Shown here one piece after another: positions 60,406 through 64,000 of a stretch of DNA of 64,000 nucleotides. Position 1 is the stretch's first letter. Every line of letters begins with the position of its first letter. The stretch is from Epithemia pelagica (taxonomy: Eukaryota > Bacillariophyta > Bacillariophyceae > Surirellales > Surirellaceae), in contig OX337233.1 in NCBI GenBank assembly GCA_946965045.2, positions 372,001 to 436,000 of the forward strand, given 5' to 3'. Both the position numbers and the translations under genes were made by a program. The notes below the pieces were generated by a model. The model did no database searches. It was given only the letters and a program-made list of their open reading frames with translations, and was not told the origin of the DNA.

Positions 60406-61867
60406 GAACCGAGAACATTGGTGCTTCGCGCGCGCGCAAGAAAAAGAGAAAGAGACGAGTACGAGTCCTAAACAACGCCATTCTGTGAAACGTTGGTCGT
60501 ACTACGACGAGTCTGCCTGCCGGATGATGGTGGTTGTCTCTTTTTGAAACACTACAACGTGATTCACCACTCTCCTCACTGCCAGCAGCATCCTTTTTTA
60601 GCACTGAACGAACTGTATATTGTAAGAGTATTCTCTATGATTGGGTAGGATGGATTGAAACTAGTAGACACAAACAAAGACGAACCATACGACAATCGCT
60701 CTCACTCTCTCGTCCTCCTGCTGCCATCTCTAGAGAAGGTACAGGGATGGCACCCGTTCGCCCCCGCAAGTGTCGCCCTAGTAGATACCTTCTACCTTGG
60801 GTTGTGTACCATGGTACCCGAGAAGGGAACAAGAACACCACAAACAGACGACAAACACGAGTCCCATCACCACCACCACCAGAGTGTCGCCAGGCGGAAC
60901 GACACCGACACTGACAAGGACAGGATGTGTACTTCTCCTACGGATTACTAGCTAGCAGAGAGATTACGCACCACAGAGCCACCGAGCTTGTCGTCGTCGT
61001 CGTTTTGGCCTATCTATCTATATCTTTCTATATCTATCTATGTCTCTCAAGGATGGTTGTCCAAGCTGGAGTACAAAACACACAACACCAACAATACCAA
61101 GCAGCAAGGTCCAGTCTCGAACAGAGGTAATCTAGGTACTCCTAGCTACATGGATAGCAACTCCGTCGTGATCATTCCTTATGCGCGCGTGGACCGAGTT
61201 TGCGTCATCGCGGGACGATTGTCGTTTTTCGTTTCTCTCGCACATTTGGAACCGAGCAAAGTTGCCAAACGACACACCCAGAAGAAAGATGTGTGTGTTG
61301 TCGGTGTTGGTGTGTGGACTCTGGCCAGCCAACAAAGACTCGGACATGTGTGTGTGAGTGTCGGGAAACTGTGGTTTCCGAGAGGGACCCACACGAGTTC
61401 CTCCAGTCTCCCATAATATGGCATCGCATGACGCAAGCAACGAGAGGTGCGCGAAAAGAACCAAACACACGGCCGACCACGACAATGGCCCACAGGTGCG
61501 CCAATAGAAAAAGAGTACACAAGAGGGTGAACTGCCATGTCCAAGGCGCACCCGTTGTAGTATCTAGTATGGAGGTGCGCGCCTCCAAATCCCCCACAGT
61601 ACCCTATATATACAGAGATACTCTTTCGTGGCGCACCGCCATGACACAACAGGATAGTGAGAGTACGAGGAGCAACGAGAAGTGCTCGAACCAAACGCCA
61701 AACATGCCAGATGAAACGATCCAGCTAGTATATATATTCTGTGAGGGATTGCCGTTGTGGTACAAGTTTTCAAATACGAATATCCGACACACGACTCTAC
61801 CTACCTAGTACCTATATCTCGACCACCCACTGTCATTCTCACTCTCTTCATTCTCAGTTTCATCATC
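60406..61867. other. Intergenic, no gene supported
   Basis: Includes a CGCGCGCGC run (60428-60437), a TCTATCTATATC microsatellite (about 61008-61040) and TATATATA at 61605-61612, which could be a distant TATA element of the next gene. Open frames on both strands (such as 61200-61808) lack ATG starts near their 5' ends. Confidence 0.5.
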
Positions 61868-64000
61868 ATGGTGGTTGCCGTCGTCCCCCGAAGCAAGAGT
61901 CCCAATCCTGTTGGGTCGGTCCGTAACAGTACCAGGATGAAGACGAATACAAAGGACAGCCACCAAGCATCCAAACAACAACAACAACAACGTCCCACGT
62001 GGCCACGATTGTTTCGCCACAACAAGCGTCACCCAAAAGACGGCAACGTCATGAACAAGAAGCGAAACGACGACAAGAACCACAACGAGCAACGAGACGA
62101 GGACCATCACCGACAAGACCAGGACGACGACCAAGACCGGACCATGGAAGGCCCCCTAGAAGAAGACGAGGAAGATCCGGATACTAGTCTCTTGGTTTCC
62201 TTTTGGGACTTGCACACGGACGATGAAGAAGAGGATGACGATACGGACGCCTTTCAGCCATTGGAGGAGACGGAAGACCATCTGGCGTCCCACATGCCCA
62301 GTCCTACACTCTTGTTGTTGGACTGGTTGGAACAATTATGGTCGTCGTCCAGTGACACAAATCATGCCCAAGGAACCAAGGATCCAGAAGAACCAGAACA
62401 ACGACAAGGTCCGGACGATTCCCACGAAACTAGGACCGTGGAGGACGTCCACACACAAGCAGAAACTGACCGAGACGAATCCGATGACCACCAGCAAAAG
62501 AACAAGCACAAGGGGACCAAACGATTTCGTCTATCGACCTTGCGGTTGTTGCTGATGTTGCGAGGTCGTCGTCGTCACCGCAGTCAGGCCCCTCTGTCAG
62601 CCACGCCACCAACAGAGGCATCTCCCACAACAACAACACGAGCAACCAAAACCACAATGGCCGCATCGCCTTCCTCCCCACAACGACCCAGGGCCTCGGC
62701 GATTCGCACCTCGGCGATTTGCAGCAGTGGAGCAGTAGGCTCTTCTTCTTCTTCTTCCCCCTCCAGTCAGAAGCACCAGGTTCGATTTCAAATGGACACC
62801 AACATCAACAAGAACAAGGATCCATTCGCGTCGAGTCCATCCTTCCACCCCACCAATAAGGAGACTTCTAGTAACACGAACGACAACGACAAGAAGGTCG
62901 ACCCGAACCAGAGCCAACCAGAGCCGACAAGAACAATGACGACGCCCAGTCCCCCAGTAGACCCTAACACCGTCCCGGACACGAACGACACCCCCATTCC
63001 GAACGACTTACCACGCTCCAGTTCTACTACTCGGAACCGGAAACACGCGCCAACTCCCACCACCACCACACCAACCAAAACAGCAACTAGAACCACAACA
63101 AACACAACCACTGCCACACGTTCACAACAACCAGGCACTGCCGCAGCAATCCTGATGGTCGATCCTCGTCCCCCCGTTTCATGCATTTCCATTCCTCAAC
63201 CAGCAGTCGAACTCCAACAACAACAAGGACAAGCAGAACCTTCTTCTTCTCCTCCTCGTCGTCGTCGTTCCGTGTTGGGCGGCACCGATAAGGCTGGTAA
63301 CCGAACCAATGACATGCACCAAGAGGCGCAACAACAAGCACCACCACCACAAGACGACGCCAACGACGACGAACCACAAGTACTACCACAAGATTCCTTA
63401 CCAGACCACCAAGAATCGCCGTACAAGAATGACAAGGACGAAACCATGAACCACAAACCAATAATGAAACAGGATGATGGTTGGTGTCGTCGTCGTCGTG
63501 GAGGAGGAGTCGGTGTCGTCTGGAACAAGCTGTTGGGACTCCTCCAAGCACATACCACCACCAGCAACAAGACCGGGCTGCGACAACCACAGGACGATTC
63601 GGTTCCGGATGATGACGACGATGACGAGGACGAAAGTGAAAGTGAGAGTGAAAGTGAACTTCCCGTCATTGAAATCCCCTCGGGACCTCACACGTCCTAC
63701 TGTAGCAGTCTCAGTAGTTCCCAAGGCCTGTCCTCCACCTCCTCCAGCACGAATAGCAGTAGTACCAGTAGCAGTACCAGCAGTACCACCCGGAGCAACA
63801 CGACGACCAGTCCAGAGGAGGAGGAATCCCAGGATCCATCCGAGTCGCACCACAAGTTTTTGGCAAAGGAGACCCACGACCAGCCGCACGTGCTGCCAAC
63901 CAAAGACGATAAGGAAAACGACGAGGCTGGCATGGTTCCTCCTTATCATCCCCTGTGGTCCATCTATCCCTTGGCGACATCGTGCGACACCCACAAGGCA
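61868..64000 (+). CDS. Long acidic, low-complexity protein, partial (runs off the right edge)
   Basis: An ATG at 61868 (MVVAVVPRSKSPNP) opens a frame of 711 codons with no stop before the window ends. The protein is very hydrophilic: Gln-run near residue 40, Lys/Asn/Asp-rich to 90, acidic 95-130 with the hydrophobic SLLVSFWDLHTDDE, then TLLLLDWLEQLW near 150. Basic RFRLSTLRLLLMLRGRRR follows near 220, then Ser/Pro/Thr-rich stretches, VRFQMDT near 305, an Asp/Glu/Ser-Glu run near 580-595 (DDDDDDEDESESESE), and Ser/Thr-rich 610-640. No membrane segment or known domain seen so far. A conserved domain may lie beyond the edge. Confidence 0.65.
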   Translation, partial: MVVAVVPRSKSPNPVGSVRNSTRMKTNTKDSHQASKQQQQQRPTWPRLFRHNKRHPKDGNVMNKKRNDDKNHNEQRDEDHHRQDQDDDQDRTMEGPLEEDEEDPDTSLLVSFWDLHTDDEEEDDDTDAFQPLEETEDHLASHMPSPTLLLLDWLEQLWSSSSDTNHAQGTKDPEEPEQRQGPDDSHETRTVEDVHTQAETDRDESDDHQQKNKHKGTKRFRLSTLRLLLMLRGRRRHRSQAPLSATPPTEASPTTTTRATKTTMAASPSSPQRPRASAIRTSAICSSGAVGSSSSSSPSSQKHQVRFQMDTNINKNKDPFASSPSFHPTNKETSSNTNDNDKKVDPNQSQPEPTRTMTTPSPPVDPNTVPDTNDTPIPNDLPRSSSTTRNRKHAPTPTTTTPTKTATRTTTNTTTATRSQQPGTAAAILMVDPRPPVSCISIPQPAVELQQQQGQAEPSSSPPRRRRSVLGGTDKAGNRTNDMHQEAQQQAPPPQDDANDDEPQVLPQDSLPDHQESPYKNDKDETMNHKPIMKQDDGWCRRRRGGGVGVVWNKLLGLLQAHTTTSNKTGLRQPQDDSVPDDDDDDEDESESESESELPVIEIPSGPHTSYCSSLSSSQGLSSTSSSTNSSSTSSSTSSTTRSNTTTSPEEEESQDPSESHHKFLAKETHDQPHVLPTKDDKENDEAGMVPPYHPLWSIYPLATSCDTHKA

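Noticed and set aside
61200-61808. Long plus-strand open frame before the last gene
   Set aside because: First ATG is far inside, composition is unlike the neighbouring genes, and an equally long frame is open on the other strand.

Overview
The window looks like nuclear DNA of a diatom, probably a raphid pennate; genus level is a guess. The evidence is a copia-type retroelement fragment of the kind found in diatoms, two proteins carrying conserved blocks I associate with stramenopile/diatom-specific families, many Q/N/D/S-rich low-complexity proteins, and sparse introns of 95-111 nt. All three introns I could model start with GTACGT. There is no operon structure, and I found no rRNA, tRNA or CRISPR array.

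Layout. (1) 1-17.2 kb: five tandem units. Each has a Kelch-repeat gene on the minus strand (K1-K5) facing about 1.7-2.3 kb of decayed plus-strand sequence that is partly shared between units. K3 has an in-frame TAG and K4 a premature TGA. (2) 17.2-25 kb: single genes, all minus: a four-helix membrane protein, a repeated fragment of an unknown family, a protein with a cysteine-rich diatom-type domain, and a two-exon gene of another diatom-type family. (3) 25.9-56.2 kb: a fasciclin (FAS1) cluster of seven loci plus two 3'-end remnants. It has intact genes (FAS-A, -B, -C, -E and -F), a 5'-truncated frameshifted copy (FAS-D) and a five-domain gene broken by an in-frame TAG (FAS-G).

Inside the cluster a block holding one FAS1 gene and one coiled-coil, low-complexity gene was duplicated (block A about 34.16-39.77 kb; block B about 43.4-53.04 kb). 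After the duplication a 4287-bp mariner-like element, with perfect 44-bp terminal inverted repeats, a TA target duplication and a full-length transposase, inserted into block B. A truncated copia pol fragment starts exactly where block A ends. Arrays with 101-bp and 297-bp periods, both built from one seed sequence, lie upstream of FAS-E and FAS-F.

(4) 57-64 kb: an LRR-like gene (minus), a two-exon cupredoxin-fold GPI-type protein that has lost copper ligands (plus), and a long acidic low-complexity gene that runs off the right edge.

Functionally the region is rich in secreted or cell-surface adhesion-type proteins (FAS1, cupredoxin-like) and beta-propeller scaffolds (Kelch). It shows active birth and death: tandem duplication, mosaic genes, nonsense mutations, 3' remnants and transposon insertion.
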